A stretch of 64,000 nt of DNA. It comes from Haemophilus parainfluenzae. GTDB lineage: Bacteria > Pseudomonadota > Gammaproteobacteria > Enterobacterales > Pasteurellaceae. Position numbers and translations under genes: made by a program. Positions 33,710 to 44,501 of the stretch are shown here, one piece after another. The DNA lies in the NCBI RefSeq assembly GCF_036288925.1, contig NZ_CP127167.1, positions 310,001-374,000 of the forward strand, given 5' to 3'. Each line of letters begins with the position of its first letter. Within the stretch, counting starts at the first letter, position 1. The notes beneath the pieces are model-generated. The model did not search any database and was not told the DNA's origin. It worked only from the letters and a program-made list of their open reading frames with translations.

Positions 33710-36541
33710 ATGGATACTATCGACATTCGTGGGGCTAGAACCCACAACCTCAAAAACATCAATTTAACCATTCCGCGCGATAAATTAATTGTGATTACAG
33801 GCTTGTCTGGTTCGGGCAAATCTTCTTTAGCATTTGATACGCTTTATGCAGAAGGGCAGCGCCGTTATGTGGAATCGCTTTCTGCTTATGCGCGTCAATT
33901 CCTTTCTTTGATGGAAAAGCCGGATGTGGATTCGATTGAGGGCTTGTCGCCAGCGATTTCTATTGAGCAAAAATCCACTTCTCATAACCCGCGTTCAACC
34001 GTGGGCACGATCACCGAAATTTACGATTATCTGCGTTTGCTGTTTGCTCGCGTAGGGGAGCCGCGTTGTCCTGATCATGATGTGCCATTAACGGCACAAA
34101 CCATCAGTCAAATGGTGGATAAAGTTTTAAGTCTGCCTGAAGAAAGCAAAATGATGTTGCTTGCGCCTGTGGTGAAAAACCGTAAAGGTGAGCACGTTAA
34201 GCTGTTAGATAGCTTGGCGGCACAAGGTTATATTCGTGCAAGAATTGATGGTGAGATTTGTGATTTATCCGATCCTCCAGAACTTGCTTTACAGAAAAAG
34301 CATACCATTGAAGTGGTGGTAGATCGCTTTAAAGTGCGGTCAGATTTAGCCACACGTTTAGCAGAATCCTTTGAAACGGCTTTGGAGCTTTCTGGTGGTA
34401 CAGCAGTTGTGGCAGATATGGATAATCCTAACGCTGAAGAATTGGTTTTCTCGGCGAATTTTGCTTGTCCACATTGTGGCTATTCCGTACCGGAATTAGA
34501 GCCTCGCTTGTTCTCATTTAATAACCCAGCAGGGGCGTGTCCGACTTGTGATGGCTTAGGTGTTCAGCAGTTCTTCGATGAAAGCCGTGTGGTGCAAAAT
34601 GAAAGCATTTCCCTCGCAGGTGGTGCGGTGAAAGGTTGGGATCGTCGCAATTTCTATTACTATCAAATGCTTACCTCGTTAGCGAAACATTATAAATTTG
34701 ATATTGAAACGCCATACGAAGATTTGCCTCAAAAAATTAAAGATATTGTGATGCAGGGTTCAGGCAAGGAAGAAATTGAATTCCAATATATGAACGACCG
34801 TGGCGATGTGGTGATCCGTAAGCATCCTTTTGAAGGGATTCTGAATAACATGGCACGCCGTTATAAAGAAACGGAATCCATGTCTGTGCGCGAAGAATTG
34901 GCGAAAAATATCAGTAACCGCCCTTGTGCAGATTGTGGAGGTTCACGTCTTCGCCCTGAAGCTCGAAACGTGTATATCGGCAGCATTAACTTGCCGCAAA
35001 TTTCAGAGAAAAGCATTGGTGAAAGCCTTGAGTTTTTCCAAGGGCTTACCTTAACCGGTCAAAAAGCACAAATTGCGGAAAAAATCCTGAAAGAGATCAG
35101 AGAGCGGTTAGAATTCTTAGTGAATGTGGGTTTGAATTATCTTTCCCTCTCTCGCTCAGCTGAGACCCTTTCGGGCGGTGAAGCACAACGTATTCGTCTT
35201 GCGAGTCAGATTGGTGCGGGCTTAGTAGGCGTCATGTATGTGTTGGATGAACCTTCTATCGGTTTGCACCAACGCGATAATGAGCGTCTGTTAAATACGT
35301 TGATTCATTTGCGTAATTTGGGCAATACCGTGATCGTGGTGGAACACGATGAGGATGCCATTCGAGAAGCCGATCATATTATTGATATTGGCCCAGGAGC
35401 AGGTGTACACGGTGGCCAAGTGATTGCTCAGGGGACAGCCAAAGAGATTATGGCGAACCCAAATTCGATTACGGGTAAGTTCTTATCGGGTGAAGAAAAA
35501 ATCGAAATTCCAAAAAAACGAACCGCACTTGATAAAAGCAAACTTTTAAAATTAAAAGGTGCGACAGGGAACAACCTGAAAGGCGTGAATTTAGAAATTC
35601 CAGTGGGATTATTTACTTGTATCACAGGGGTGTCAGGTTCAGGCAAATCAACGCTAATTAATGATACGTTATTCCCATTGGCACAAAATGCTTTAAATCG
35701 TGCGGAAAAAACGGATTTTGCGCCTTATAAATCCATTGAAGGCTTGGAATATTTCGACAAAGTGATCGATATTAATCAAAGTCCAATAGGTCGTACACCG
35801 CGTTCTAACCCAGCGACTTACACGGGGTTATTTACCCCAATTCGTGAATTATTTGCGGGCGTGCCAGAAGCGCGTGCGCGTGGTTATAACCCTGGTCGTT
35901 TTAGTTTTAATGTGCGTGGTGGACGTTGTGAGGCTTGCCAAGGTGATGGCGTGCTTAAAGTGGAAATGCACTTCTTACCGGATGTGTATGTGCCTTGTGA
36001 TCAATGTAAAGGTAAACGTTATAACCGTGAAACCTTGGAAATCCGCTATAAAGGCAAAACTATTCACCAAGTATTAGATATGACGGTAGAAGAAGCCCGC
36101 GAGTTTTTTGATGCGATCCCAATGATTGCACGTAAATTGCAAACCCTAATGGATGTAGGCTTGTCTTATATTCGTTTAGGTCAGTCTTCTACCACGCTTT
36201 CAGGTGGTGAGGCACAACGTGTTAAGTTAGCGACAGAGCTTTCAAAACGCGATACCGGTAAAACCCTTTATATTTTGGATGAACCGACAACCGGCTTGCA
36301 TTTTGCCGATATTAAACAACTCCTCGACGTGTTACATCGCTTGCGCGATCAAGGTAATACTATCGTGGTGATTGAACACAACTTAGATGTGATTAAAACC
36401 GCAGACTGGATTGTGGATCTTGGTCCAGAAGGGGGCAGTGGCGGTGGGCAAATCATTGCGACAGGCACACCGGAAGACGTGGCCAAAGTCAAAGGTTCAC
36501 ATACTGCGAGATTCTTAAAAGACATCTTAACAAAAGGCTAG
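33710..36541 (+). CDS. uvrA: Excinuclease ABC subunit A
   Basis: A 943-residue damage-recognition ATPase of nucleotide excision repair. Two ABC modules are visible: Walker [10 protein letters not shown] near residue 30 and GVSGSGKST near 640, signature LSGGEAQRI near 490 and LSGGEAQRV near 830. Zinc-finger cysteines occur in CPHCGY...CPTCDG and CEACQG...CDQCKG. Full length. The stop is followed by a terminator made of paired uptake signals. Confidence 0.98.
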   Translation: MDTIDIRGARTHNLKNINLTIPRDKLIVITGLSGSGKSSLAFDTLYAEGQRRYVESLSAYARQFLSLMEKPDVDSIEGLSPAISIEQKSTSHNPRSTVGTITEIYDYLRLLFARVGEPRCPDHDVPLTAQTISQMVDKVLSLPEESKMMLLAPVVKNRKGEHVKLLDSLAAQGYIRARIDGEICDLSDPPELALQKKHTIEVVVDRFKVRSDLATRLAESFETALELSGGTAVVADMDNPNAEELVFSANFACPHCGYSVPELEPRLFSFNNPAGACPTCDGLGVQQFFDESRVVQNESISLAGGAVKGWDRRNFYYYQMLTSLAKHYKFDIETPYEDLPQKIKDIVMQGSGKEEIEFQYMNDRGDVVIRKHPFEGILNNMARRYKETESMSVREELAKNISNRPCADCGGSRLRPEARNVYIGSINLPQISEKSIGESLEFFQGLTLTGQKAQIAEKILKEIRERLEFLVNVGLNYLSLSRSAETLSGGEAQRIRLASQIGAGLVGVMYVLDEPSIGLHQRDNERLLNTLIHLRNLGNTVIVVEHDEDAIREADHIIDIGPGAGVHGGQVIAQGTAKEIMANPNSITGKFLSGEEKIEIPKKRTALDKSKLLKLKGATGNNLKGVNLEIPVGLFTCITGVSGSGKSTLINDTLFPLAQNALNRAEKTDFAPYKSIEGLEYFDKVIDINQSPIGRTPRSNPATYTGLFTPIRELFAGVPEARARGYNPGRFSFNVRGGRCEACQGDGVLKVEMHFLPDVYVPCDQCKGKRYNRETLEIRYKGKTIHQVLDMTVEEAREFFDAIPMIARKLQTLMDVGLSYIRLGQSSTTLSGGEAQRVKLATELSKRDTGKTLYILDEPTTGLHFADIKQLLDVLHRLRDQGNTIVVIEHNLDVIKTADWIVDLGPEGGSGGGQIIATGTPEDVAKVKGSHTARFLKDILTKG

Positions 36542-36548
36542 AAAAATT

Positions 36549-36588
36549 AACCGCACTTTTGAACATCATCAAAGTGCGGTTATTTTTT
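36549..36588. terminator. Uptake-signal pair terminator, uvrA/emrB
   Basis: AACCGCACTTT (36549-36559) pairs with AAAGTGCGGTT (36571-36581), followed by ATTTTTT. Two converging Haemophilus uptake signals form the stem, serving uvrA and, in reverse, emrB. Confidence 0.88.
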
Positions 36589-36596
36589 GGATGTTT

Positions 36597-38123
36597 TTAA
36601 CGCTTGCTACTGAACGGTGGTTTGGCAAACCAAATTACGACAACCAAGGACATAAATGTTATCGCAGAAATTAAGAAGATTTCATTGGCACCCATAATAA
36701 AGCCTTGAGCGGTGATTTGTCTAGCAAGATATGATGCCGTTTGTTCTTCGCTTAAACCAAAACTTCCCATCGTTTGGAAGAATTGTTGGGAAATTGGGTT
36801 GTATGGATTAATGACTTCCGTAAGTTGCGTGTGATGCACGGCTTCGCGGTTATACCACATAAATGTCGTGAGAGATGTACCTATTGAGCCGGCAAGGGTT
36901 CGGAGGAAATTAAATAAGCTCGACGCTGAAGCCATTTTTTCGGGTGGTAAACCTGAAAGGGTAATGGTTGTCAGCGGCATAAAGAAACAAGCAACTGCTA
37001 AGCCTTGCACAAATTGCGGTAATGCCACATCCATAAAGGTCATTTCAGGTTCAAAGGTCACAGCTCGCCAATAAAAGGTCAGCGCATAAACCATAAAGCT
37101 GATGGTGATTAAAATCCGCATATCAATTTTATTGCCAAATTTCCCGATAATCGGTGCAAGTAGAATCGGCAATAATCCCACTGGTGCAGCCGCAAGCCCC
37201 GCCCAGGTGGCGGTATAGTTATAAACCTGTTGGAGCAGAAGCGGGATGAGCACGACCGTTCCTGAATACACCAAGAAAGCAAGACTAGTCGAAACACAAC
37301 CGACGGTGAAATTTCGGGATTTGAATAAGGAGACATCCACAACTGGATTGTCGTCAGTCAGTTCCCAAATGATTAAGGCGATTAAACCTACTGCAGCGAT
37401 AATGGTGAGTACCACAATTTCAGTGGAGTTGAACCAATCTAGCTCACGACCTTGATCCAGCATCAATTGCAACGCACCTACACCGAGTGCTAACAAAATA
37501 AGCCCAATAGTATTAACTGGTTGATGAGAAATTCTACTTTCTCGGCCTTCTAAAAGTTTCCAACTGATTAAGACAACGGCAAGCCCAATCGGGACGTTGA
37601 TAAAGAAAATCCAACCCCAATGAATATTATCGCTGATCCAACCGCCTAAAATAGGCCCACAAATCGGGGCGACGACGATCGTCATTGACCAAAATGCCAA
37701 TGCCATTCCGCGTTTTTCAGGCGGGTAGTTATTTAATAATAAACTTTGAGAAAGGGGGATGATGGGGCCGGCTACCGCACCTTGAAGGACCCGAAAAACG
37801 ATCAGCATTTCCAAGCTATTCGCAATACCACAAAGCCAAGAGGCTAGCACGAATAATAGCGTTGCGATTAAAAATAACCGCACTTCACCAAAACGTTTTG
37901 CCAGCCAGCCTGTAATCGGAATTGAAATCGCATTGGCCACACCAAACGAGGTAATCACCCATGTACCTTGGCTAGACGAGGCACCCAAATCACCTGCGAT
38001 GGTAGGAATGGCGACATTGGCGATGGTTGAATCCAGCACAAGCATAAAAGTAGCAAGGGAGAGTGCCAATGTCAGGATTGCCAACGCTCCGCCTTGTAGT
38101 GGCTTAAAATGAGATTGTGGCAT
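36597..38123 (-). CDS. emrB: DHA2-family multidrug efflux permease
   Basis: A 508-residue inner-membrane major facilitator (14 predicted helices) that exports hydrophobic drugs by proton antiport. Motifs: LDSTIANVAIPTIAGDLGAS at the start, GWLAKRFGEVRLF (motif A) and the helix 5 motif C-like AGPIIPLSQSLL / APICGPILGGW. It lies 8 bp downstream of emrA in an operon; EmrAB works with an outer-membrane TolC-like channel encoded elsewhere. Confidence 0.95.
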   Translation of the reverse strand: MPQSHFKPLQGGALAILTLALSLATFMLVLDSTIANVAIPTIAGDLGASSSQGTWVITSFGVANAISIPITGWLAKRFGEVRLFLIATLLFVLASWLCGIANSLEMLIVFRVLQGAVAGPIIPLSQSLLLNNYPPEKRGMALAFWSMTIVVAPICGPILGGWISDNIHWGWIFFINVPIGLAVVLISWKLLEGRESRISHQPVNTIGLILLALGVGALQLMLDQGRELDWFNSTEIVVLTIIAAVGLIALIIWELTDDNPVVDVSLFKSRNFTVGCVSTSLAFLVYSGTVVLIPLLLQQVYNYTATWAGLAAAPVGLLPILLAPIIGKFGNKIDMRILITISFMVYALTFYWRAVTFEPEMTFMDVALPQFVQGLAVACFFMPLTTITLSGLPPEKMASASSLFNFLRTLAGSIGTSLTTFMWYNREAVHHTQLTEVINPYNPISQQFFQTMGSFGLSEEQTASYLARQITAQGFIMGANEIFLISAITFMSLVVVIWFAKPPFSSKR

Positions 38124-38131
38124 ACCAGAAC

Positions 38132-39301
38132 CTAATAGCTATTATTGCGAATAATAGATTCGATCAAATTATTGACCGCACTTTCATCATATTGCAGCAC
38201 ATTCGTAGAATAAAGCGTTGTCGCTGGCGCTTGGTCACGCAAGGTTTCACCTTGGCTATCACTCACATTTACTTTCACTGTGGCAGAAAGACCGATGCGT
38301 AATGGGTTTTCAGCCAGTTGTTGCGGATCTAATTGAATACGCACAGGCACACGTTGCACCACTTTGATCCAGTTACCCGTCGCATTTTGAGTGGGTAATA
38401 ATGAGAATGCATTGCCTGTACCCATTTCGATTCCCACCACTTTTCCATCAAAAGTTTTATCTTTTCCGTAGAGATCGAAGTGAATTTTAACCGGTTGACC
38501 AATTCGCATATGAGTTAATTGTGTTTCTTTGAAGTTAGCATCTAACCACATTTGATCGGTAGTCACCACTGCCATTAATGCCCCGCCAACAGAAACCGCT
38601 TGCCCGACTTGTGCATTGCGACGAGCCACATAGCCTTTAATTGGACTGCGGATTTTTGTGCGTTCTAAATTCAACCAAGCTTGCTTCAAATTACTGACTG
38701 CACTTTGAATTTGCGGTTGTTCACTTAAAGATCCATCTAACAATAAGGCTTGATTTGCGCCAAGCTGATTTTGTGAAATAGTTAAGTTCGCTTTTGCCAG
38801 TTCAACAGCTTCTTTCGCATGTTGGAACGATTCTTTATCGATCGCCCCATCTTTGACTAATTGCACACGACGGTTTAAGTTTCCTTGTGCTTGAGCAAGG
38901 GTAATTTCATTCGCACGAACGGCCGATTTTAATTGTTTTACGGTGTAATTTAGTTGCGAAACTTGGCGAACCGCATTGGCTAAATTGCTTTTGGCTTGCT
39001 CAAAACTCAATTTGGCATTGGTATCATCCAGTTCTAATAACACGTCACCAGCTTGTACGGGATCCATATTATCGACATTAATTTTCGAAATATTCCCCGC
39101 TACTTGTGCTGATACCATCACCTGATTACCGCTGACATAGGCATCTTCCGTTTCTTCAAAGCCTTTAATAAAGAAAAACCAATAAGCGGCAGAACCGATC
39201 GAAATCAAAAGAAGCAAAAGAATAAAAATAGAAAGCCCTTTTTTACGTTGTTGAGATTTATTATTTGAAGAGTTTTGTGTATCTGTTTGTTGATCGGACA
39301 T
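38132..39301 (-). CDS. emrA: Membrane fusion protein of EmrAB efflux pump
   Basis: A 389-residue periplasmic adaptor with one N-terminal membrane helix (LSIFILLLLLISIGSAAYWFF). The lipoyl/barrel halves are EDAYVSGNQVMVSAQVAGNISKI and the later RSPIKGYVARRNAQVGQAV; a coiled-coil hairpin lies between. First gene of the emrAB operon. No EmrR/MarR-type regulator gene is adjacent. Confidence 0.95.
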   Translation of the reverse strand: MSDQQTDTQNSSNNKSQQRKKGLSIFILLLLLISIGSAAYWFFFIKGFEETEDAYVSGNQVMVSAQVAGNISKINVDNMDPVQAGDVLLELDDTNAKLSFEQAKSNLANAVRQVSQLNYTVKQLKSAVRANEITLAQAQGNLNRRVQLVKDGAIDKESFQHAKEAVELAKANLTISQNQLGANQALLLDGSLSEQPQIQSAVSNLKQAWLNLERTKIRSPIKGYVARRNAQVGQAVSVGGALMAVVTTDQMWLDANFKETQLTHMRIGQPVKIHFDLYGKDKTFDGKVVGIEMGTGNAFSLLPTQNATGNWIKVVQRVPVRIQLDPQQLAENPLRIGLSATVKVNVSDSQGETLRDQAPATTLYSTNVLQYDESAVNNLIESIIRNNSY

Positions 39302-39435
39302 AATGCAAGCCTTATCGGAAAAATGCTGAAGTAAAAAGGCTTCAGTCTATAAAATATGAATGTTTGTTCATTATGAACGTGAATTAGAATTATTTCAAGA
39401 ATGACCTTACTTTAGCACACAAAGTGCGGTCAAAT

Positions 39436-40311
39436 TTAATGATGTTTTTTCATTAAGCCATTTATTCCAAGCAAAATCAAACTTATCCAAATAGGTACAT
39501 AAGTGACGTAATCAGATGGGAAAACTGGCGTATTAAGCCAGAATATTGCAATTAAAAAGAGCAAGGTCGGTTCCAGATAACTGAGTACAGAAAATATACT
39601 GATGGGAATTTGTTGGCTCGATTTTAAATTGGCAGATAAACCAATTGCACTGACTAAACCTAATGCTGGTAATAAATACCAATATCGACTTTCATTCATC
39701 ACAAAAGAAAATTGCTGTTCTTGTATGATCAAATAAATAAGGCAGGGAACGGCAATAATACATGTATCTAGCGTGATGCCTTGTAAGGGAGGTATTCTCA
39801 TTGCTTTACGACTTAAATAATAATAGGGATAGATTAAACATACCCAAAGACTACTCCATGAAAAGGTTTGATTGTGCCACAACTCATGTATTACACCCAA
39901 CGCCGCAATACATAATGCAATAATTTGAATAACCGAAAGTGTTTCTTTTAGCCAGAATCGACCAAGTAATGCCATGACTAATGGGTATAGAAAATATCCT
40001 ATTGCGATATTCACTCCCTCACCATTAACGGGTGCCCACATAAATAACCAAAATTGGCTACCCGCATCGAGTGTACCAAGCAAAAACAGCATCCAGCGTT
40101 TTTTGTCTTTGCCTAAGATTTCATTGACTAACTTTGATAATGAACGACAACCCAATGTAGGAAAAATAATTAAAAATAGCCCAAATACCATCATCACCAT
40201 TCGCCAAGCAAATACATCGGTACCATTAAGGGGCTGTAGCCATAAACTGAACAAATACAGTAAGCCAAATAAAAATTGTGAGATGATTCCTAGAAAGATA
40301 CCTTGAGCCAT
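39436..40311 (-). CDS. rarD: RarD-like EamA-family permease
   Basis: A 291-residue inner-membrane protein of the drug/metabolite transporter superfamily with about ten helices (two EamA repeats). The start MAQGIFLGIISQFLFGLLYLF at 40311 has AAGGA 10 bp upstream; longer forms from 40404 add non-conserved residues. RarD substrates are unclear. It is divergent from an Lrp/AsnC regulator, which may control it. Confidence 0.85.
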   Translation of the reverse strand: MAQGIFLGIISQFLFGLLYLFSLWLQPLNGTDVFAWRMVMMVFGLFLIIFPTLGCRSLSKLVNEILGKDKKRWMLFLLGTLDAGSQFWLFMWAPVNGEGVNIAIGYFLYPLVMALLGRFWLKETLSVIQIIALCIAALGVIHELWHNQTFSWSSLWVCLIYPYYYLSRKAMRIPPLQGITLDTCIIAVPCLIYLIIQEQQFSFVMNESRYWYLLPALGLVSAIGLSANLKSSQQIPISIFSVLSYLEPTLLFLIAIFWLNTPVFPSDYVTYVPIWISLILLGINGLMKKHH

Positions 40312-40443
40312 TTTTATCATTTCCTTACATTGAATAACATCATTATAAAAGTCTGGCGTGGTAAATTTTCTCAATATAGAATAATTTACGATTATTTTTC
40401 TCAAGTTTTAGTGTTATTTGGTATTTATTTTCAAGGATAAAAA

Positions 40444-40902
40444 ATGGAACTAGATAAATTAGATCGAGATATTTTGAATATTCTCCAACAAGACGTAACC
40501 TTACCATTAAAAGAACTCGCTGAAGAGGTTCATAGCTCGGTAGCAACTTGCCAGCGTCGAATTCAATTACTGACAGAGAAAGGTGTAATTACTAAACAAG
40601 TTGCGATCGTATCGCCAAAGGCAGTAGGTAGAGATATTAGTGTTTTTGTGATGGTGGAAATGGATAACCAGCATTCCTGCTTCCAAGAATTATTTGAACG
40701 AAAAATGCGCCAAGAAACCGATGTGGTGAGCTGTTATGAGATTTCTGGTGATTATGATTTTATGTTGCTTATTCATGCTGAAAACATGGAAAGTTATCAT
40801 TCATTTACCCGCCGTGTCCTAACTGGTGAATATCATGTTCGAACTTATAAAAGCTTATTTGTGATGAACTTTACCAAAGCAGAGAGTGGGATCTTATTGT
40901 AA
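40444..40902 (+). CDS. Lrp/AsnC-family transcriptional regulator
   Basis: A 152-residue regulator. The N-terminal helix-turn-helix (LDKLDRDILNILQQDVTLPLKELAEEV ... SVATCQRRIQLL) is followed by a RAM effector domain that binds amino acids. Divergently transcribed from rarD; the roughly 130-bp shared region is AT-rich. A terminator follows. Confidence 0.93.
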   Translation: MELDKLDRDILNILQQDVTLPLKELAEEVHSSVATCQRRIQLLTEKGVITKQVAIVSPKAVGRDISVFVMVEMDNQHSCFQELFERKMRQETDVVSCYEISGDYDFMLLIHAENMESYHSFTRRVLTGEYHVRTYKSLFVMNFTKAESGILL

Positions 40903-40916
40903 GTGTACGAATTCAA

Positions 40917-40950
40917 GAAAATCCTTTGCTAAACTTAGCAAAGGATTTTT
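40917..40950. terminator. Bidirectional terminator, Lrp gene/nhaA
   Basis: AAAATCCTTTGCTAA/TTAGCAAAGGATTTTT, 13-bp stem with a short loop between two convergent genes. Confidence 0.88.
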
Positions 40951-40961
40951 GAGAAGCGCGA

Positions 40962-42146
40962 TTATCTTGGTAATGCTGTTGTTTTTTTCAATGTGATATA
41001 TCCCAAAATCGCAGAAACAGTAGAACCTAATAAGATGCCTAAGCGAGAAAGGGAATTGATGCTTTCTCCCGCATCCGCATTAAATGCAAGACTTGCTAAG
41101 AACATAGACATAGTAAAACCAATACCGCATAAAATGGCTACAGCAAAAATTTGTTTGAAGTTGATGCCTTGTGGAAGTTTTGCAATGCCCAGTTTAACGG
41201 AAAGGTAACTGAAACCAAATACGCCGAGAGGCTTTCCTAGAAGTAATCCAAGAGAAATTGCAAGCAATAATGGTGATGTCAGCATGCTGAAATCAATGCC
41301 ATCAAAGCTTACGCCCGCATTGGCAAAAGCAAATAATGGTAAGATAACAAAGGATGACCAAGGGGCAAGAAGGTGCTCAAAGTCATGTAACGGTGTTTCG
41401 CCATTTTTACCTTTTAATGGAATACAAAATCCGATAATAACACCCGCAAGAGTCGCGTGTACGCCTGATTTTAATACCGAAGCCCACAAGATTGTTCCCA
41501 CTACCATATAGGCACAAAGTGCGGTCACTTTAAAGCGATTTAATGCGATAAGTACAACAATAGCAATTGCAGCAAAGATCAGTGCCTGTACACTCAATCC
41601 GTGTGAGAAAAATAGTGCAATGACGACAATCGCACCTAAGTCATCAATAATGGCTAAAGCAAGTAAAAAGATTTTTAATGGGAGCGGTACTTGTTTACTT
41701 AATAGTGCCATGATACCAAGTGCAAAGGCAATGTCTGTTGCCATTGGAATTGCCCAACCATCGGCTAAAGTGGGATCTTGTTGAGTAATCAAAACATAAA
41801 CTAATGCTGGAATAACCATGCCTCCCACCGCTGCAATAGCTGGGAAAATGGCTTGTTGATAGCTTGAAAGAGACCCCTCAAATAACTCTTTTTTGACTTC
41901 CATTCCGACTAAAACAAAGAATACAGCCATAAAACCATCATTAATCCAGTGGATTAAAGTTTTATCAATTGAAAAAGATCCGACTTTAATGCTAACAGGT
42001 AAATTTAAAAAGTCATTATAGGTTTGATTGAGTGGTGAGTTGGCCAAAAGCATTGCGACCACCGCTGATAAAAGTAATAAAATTCCGCCAGCTGATTCCA
42101 ATTTGAAAAAACGCTGAATTTGTTGAGTCAAACTCAGTTTATGCAT
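40962..42146 (-). CDS. nhaA: Na+/H+ antiporter
   Basis: A 394-residue NhaA-type sodium/proton antiporter for pH and salt homeostasis, 12 membrane helices. The ion-binding Asp pair is visible in [17 protein letters not shown], along with [15 protein letters not shown] and [13 protein letters not shown] [10 protein letters not shown]. Divergent from brnQ; an 18-bp tandem duplication lies in its upstream region. Confidence 0.96.
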   Translation of the reverse strand: MHKLSLTQQIQRFFKLESAGGILLLLSAVVAMLLANSPLNQTYNDFLNLPVSIKVGSFSIDKTLIHWINDGFMAVFFVLVGMEVKKELFEGSLSSYQQAIFPAIAAVGGMVIPALVYVLITQQDPTLADGWAIPMATDIAFALGIMALLSKQVPLPLKIFLLALAIIDDLGAIVVIALFFSHGLSVQALIFAAIAIVVLIALNRFKVTALCAYMVVGTILWASVLKSGVHATLAGVIIGFCIPLKGKNGETPLHDFEHLLAPWSSFVILPLFAFANAGVSFDGIDFSMLTSPLLLAISLGLLLGKPLGVFGFSYLSVKLGIAKLPQGINFKQIFAVAILCGIGFTMSMFLASLAFNADAGESINSLSRLGILLGSTVSAILGYITLKKTTALPR

Positions 42147-42179
42147 TCATTCTCTCCTAAAAAATAATAAAAAACTAAT

Positions 42180-42215
42180 AAAGTCTAGATACTATCAAAA
42201 GTCTAGATACTATCA
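42180..42215. repeat. 18-bp perfect tandem duplication upstream of nhaA
   Basis: AAAGTCTAGATACTATCA occurs twice head to tail (42180-42197, 42198-42215), 34 bp before the nhaA start. It includes the rare tetranucleotide CTAG. It may alter promoter spacing or duplicate an operator. Confidence 0.85.
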
Positions 42216-42377
42216 TAAATTGACTGATTTTTGGGAATGCTATCTGTAAATATTCGTTTAATATAGCACTTTATTTGGCTAAAACGATGATTTTTTGCAT
42301 ATTTTTGCTTCCACATTTGGAGTTAATCGTCATTTAGAGTAAAATTCGGCAATTTATTTTGTTTGTCGAGACTACTT

Positions 42378-43679
42378 ATGTTTTCAAAAAAAGACATCAT
42401 CGTGTTAGGTATGATGATTTTTGCTTTATTTTTAGGTGCAGGAAATATCATTTTTCCTCCGATGGAAGGTTACACCGCTGGTAACCAATGGGCAACAGCC
42501 TCCATGGGATTTGTAATAACTGGTGTGTTAATGCCATTTATCACCTTAGTTGTGGTATCGGTATTAGGACGTGGTGAAGAGCTAACAAAGGATTTACCCA
42601 AGTGGGCAGGTGTAGCTTTTTTAACCATTCTTTATTTAGTCATCGGTTCAACTTTTGCCATGCCTCGAATTACCAATGTGGCTTATGAAATGGCATGGTT
42701 ACCATTGGGGCTCGTTGAAGATAGTGCGACGACACGTCTTATTTTCTCTGTGATCTTTAATATTATCGCGATGGGATTCATGATTCGCCCGAGCACAATT
42801 ATTTCAACGGTGGGTGAGGTAATGACCCCAGCATTGTTGGTATTATTACTTGTTGTTGGGGGCACTGTTTTTGTTTCACCGCTTTCTGATATTGTTGCAC
42901 CTTCCCAGGCTTATGCTGAGAATTCAGCATTAACCACAGGGTTAATTAGTGGTTATCAAACGATGGATGTACTTGCAGCGATTGCCTTTGGTGGCATTGT
43001 TGCACGGGCGTTATCTGCAAAAAATGTGACTAATCCCCAAAAGATTGTTAAATATACGATTTCAGCGGGTTTCGTATCTGTCATTTTATTAGGTTGCTTA
43101 TATTTTTCTTTATTCTACTTAGGCGCGACTTCTGATGCGGTGGCACAAGGCGCCACAAATGGCGGACAAATCTTCTCTCGTTATGTGAACAGTTTATTTG
43201 GTTCTGCGGGAACCTGGATTATGGCAGGGATTATTACTTTAGCAAGTTTAACCACATTAGTGGGTGTAACCAGTGCTTGTGGTGATTATTTCTCTAAGTT
43301 TTCGACACGTTTTTCTTATCCATTCTGGATTGTTTTCTTCACAGCAATGACAACAATCATTTCACAGTATGGGCTAACAAAATTACTTCGTGTCACGATT
43401 CCAGCATTATTCTTGATTTATCCGATGGCGATTATGTTGGTGGTTTTACAGCTTGTGCGTAATAAACTGCCTTCTATTCGATTGAGCTATTACACCACTA
43501 TTTTTGTGACAGTTTGTTTTAGTTTAGTTGATAGTTTAAAAAACTTGGATGTTTTGCCGGAAGGCTTACATCAAATCATGACTCATTTCCCCTTCTATTC
43601 GCAGGGATTAGCTTGGCTTGTGCCAGCATTATGTACCTTAGTATTATCCATGATATTAGGGAAAACCATTTCAAAATAA
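42378..43679 (+). CDS. brnQ: Branched-chain amino acid transporter
   Basis: A 433-residue LIVCS-family sodium-coupled importer of Leu, Ile and Val, about 12 helices. The start MFSKKDIIVLGMMIFALFLGAGNIIFPP is the family signature. ATG 42378 is preferred over the TTG at 42363. Ends in a clear terminator. Confidence 0.93.
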   Translation: MFSKKDIIVLGMMIFALFLGAGNIIFPPMEGYTAGNQWATASMGFVITGVLMPFITLVVVSVLGRGEELTKDLPKWAGVAFLTILYLVIGSTFAMPRITNVAYEMAWLPLGLVEDSATTRLIFSVIFNIIAMGFMIRPSTIISTVGEVMTPALLVLLLVVGGTVFVSPLSDIVAPSQAYAENSALTTGLISGYQTMDVLAAIAFGGIVARALSAKNVTNPQKIVKYTISAGFVSVILLGCLYFSLFYLGATSDAVAQGATNGGQIFSRYVNSLFGSAGTWIMAGIITLASLTTLVGVTSACGDYFSKFSTRFSYPFWIVFFTAMTTIISQYGLTKLLRVTIPALFLIYPMAIMLVVLQLVRNKLPSIRLSYYTTIFVTVCFSLVDSLKNLDVLPEGLHQIMTHFPFYSQGLAWLVPALCTLVLSMILGKTISK

Positions 43680-43680
43680 C

Positions 43681-43712
43681 AAAAATGCCGACAATAATTT
43701 GTCGGCATTTTT
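43681..43712 (+). terminator. Terminator after brnQ
   Basis: AAAAATGCCGAC/GTCGGCATTTTTT with an 8-nt loop. Confidence 0.9.
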
Positions 43713-43744
43713 TATATCAAGTGCGGTCATTTTTTCACGTGTTT

Positions 43745-44485
43745 TTAGGCGGCAAGACGCTGTCTCACAATTTCAAATAAACACACGCCTGTTGCAACGG
43801 AAACATTCAGGGATGAAACAGAGCCCGCCATTGGAATACTAATGAGTTGATCACAATGCTCACGAGTAAGACGGCGCATGCCTTCACCTTCGGCTCCCAT
43901 CACTAAGGCAAGAGAACCTGTGAGTTTACTTTGGTAAATGGTTTCTGTTGCTTCGCCAGCTGTACCCACCACCCAAATATTATGATTTTGTTGTAGATCT
44001 CGCAAAGTACGAGCTAAATTGGTTACGCGAATTAATGGCACTGTCTCCGCAGCACCACAAGCCACTTTACGTGCGATAGAAGTGAGTTGAGCGGATTTAT
44101 CTTTTGGCACAATAACAGCGCTCACACCAGCAGCATCTGCAGTACGTAAACAGGCACCCAAGTTATGGGGATCTGTCACACCATCAAGTACTAATAAAAG
44201 TGGATTTTGTTTACGAGTAAGAAGTTCATCCAAATCATGTTCATTCAGCTCTTTCGCTTCTTGCACTCGAGCAATCACACCTTGATGGACTTCACCATTG
44301 GATTTTTTATCTAATGTTTGACGATTAACAAATTGCACCGCAATGCCTAAAGCATAGAGCTCATTGAGTAAGGGTTGTAGGCGTTTATCTTCACGACCTT
44401 TCAGCACAAATACTTCAATTAAACGCTCAGGGCTATTTGCTAAAATGCTGTTTACAGCATGGATACCATAGATATTTTCTGACAT
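43745..44485 (-). CDS. rlmB: 23S rRNA 2'-O-ribose methyltransferase (Gm2251)
   Basis: A 246-residue SPOUT methyltransferase. An N-terminal substrate-binding domain ([17 protein letters not shown]) precedes the knot: [32 protein letters not shown] and [14 protein letters not shown]. It modifies 23S rRNA in the ribosome assembly pathway. Encoded 16 bp after rnr, in the conserved rnr-rlmB operon. Confidence 0.96.
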   Translation of the reverse strand: MSENIYGIHAVNSILANSPERLIEVFVLKGREDKRLQPLLNELYALGIAVQFVNRQTLDKKSNGEVHQGVIARVQEAKELNEHDLDELLTRKQNPLLLVLDGVTDPHNLGACLRTADAAGVSAVIVPKDKSAQLTSIARKVACGAAETVPLIRVTNLARTLRDLQQNHNIWVVGTAGEATETIYQSKLTGSLALVMGAEGEGMRRLTREHCDQLISIPMAGSVSSLNVSVATGVCLFEIVRQRLAA

Positions 44486-44501
44486 AGTGTTCTCTTATTT
44501 A

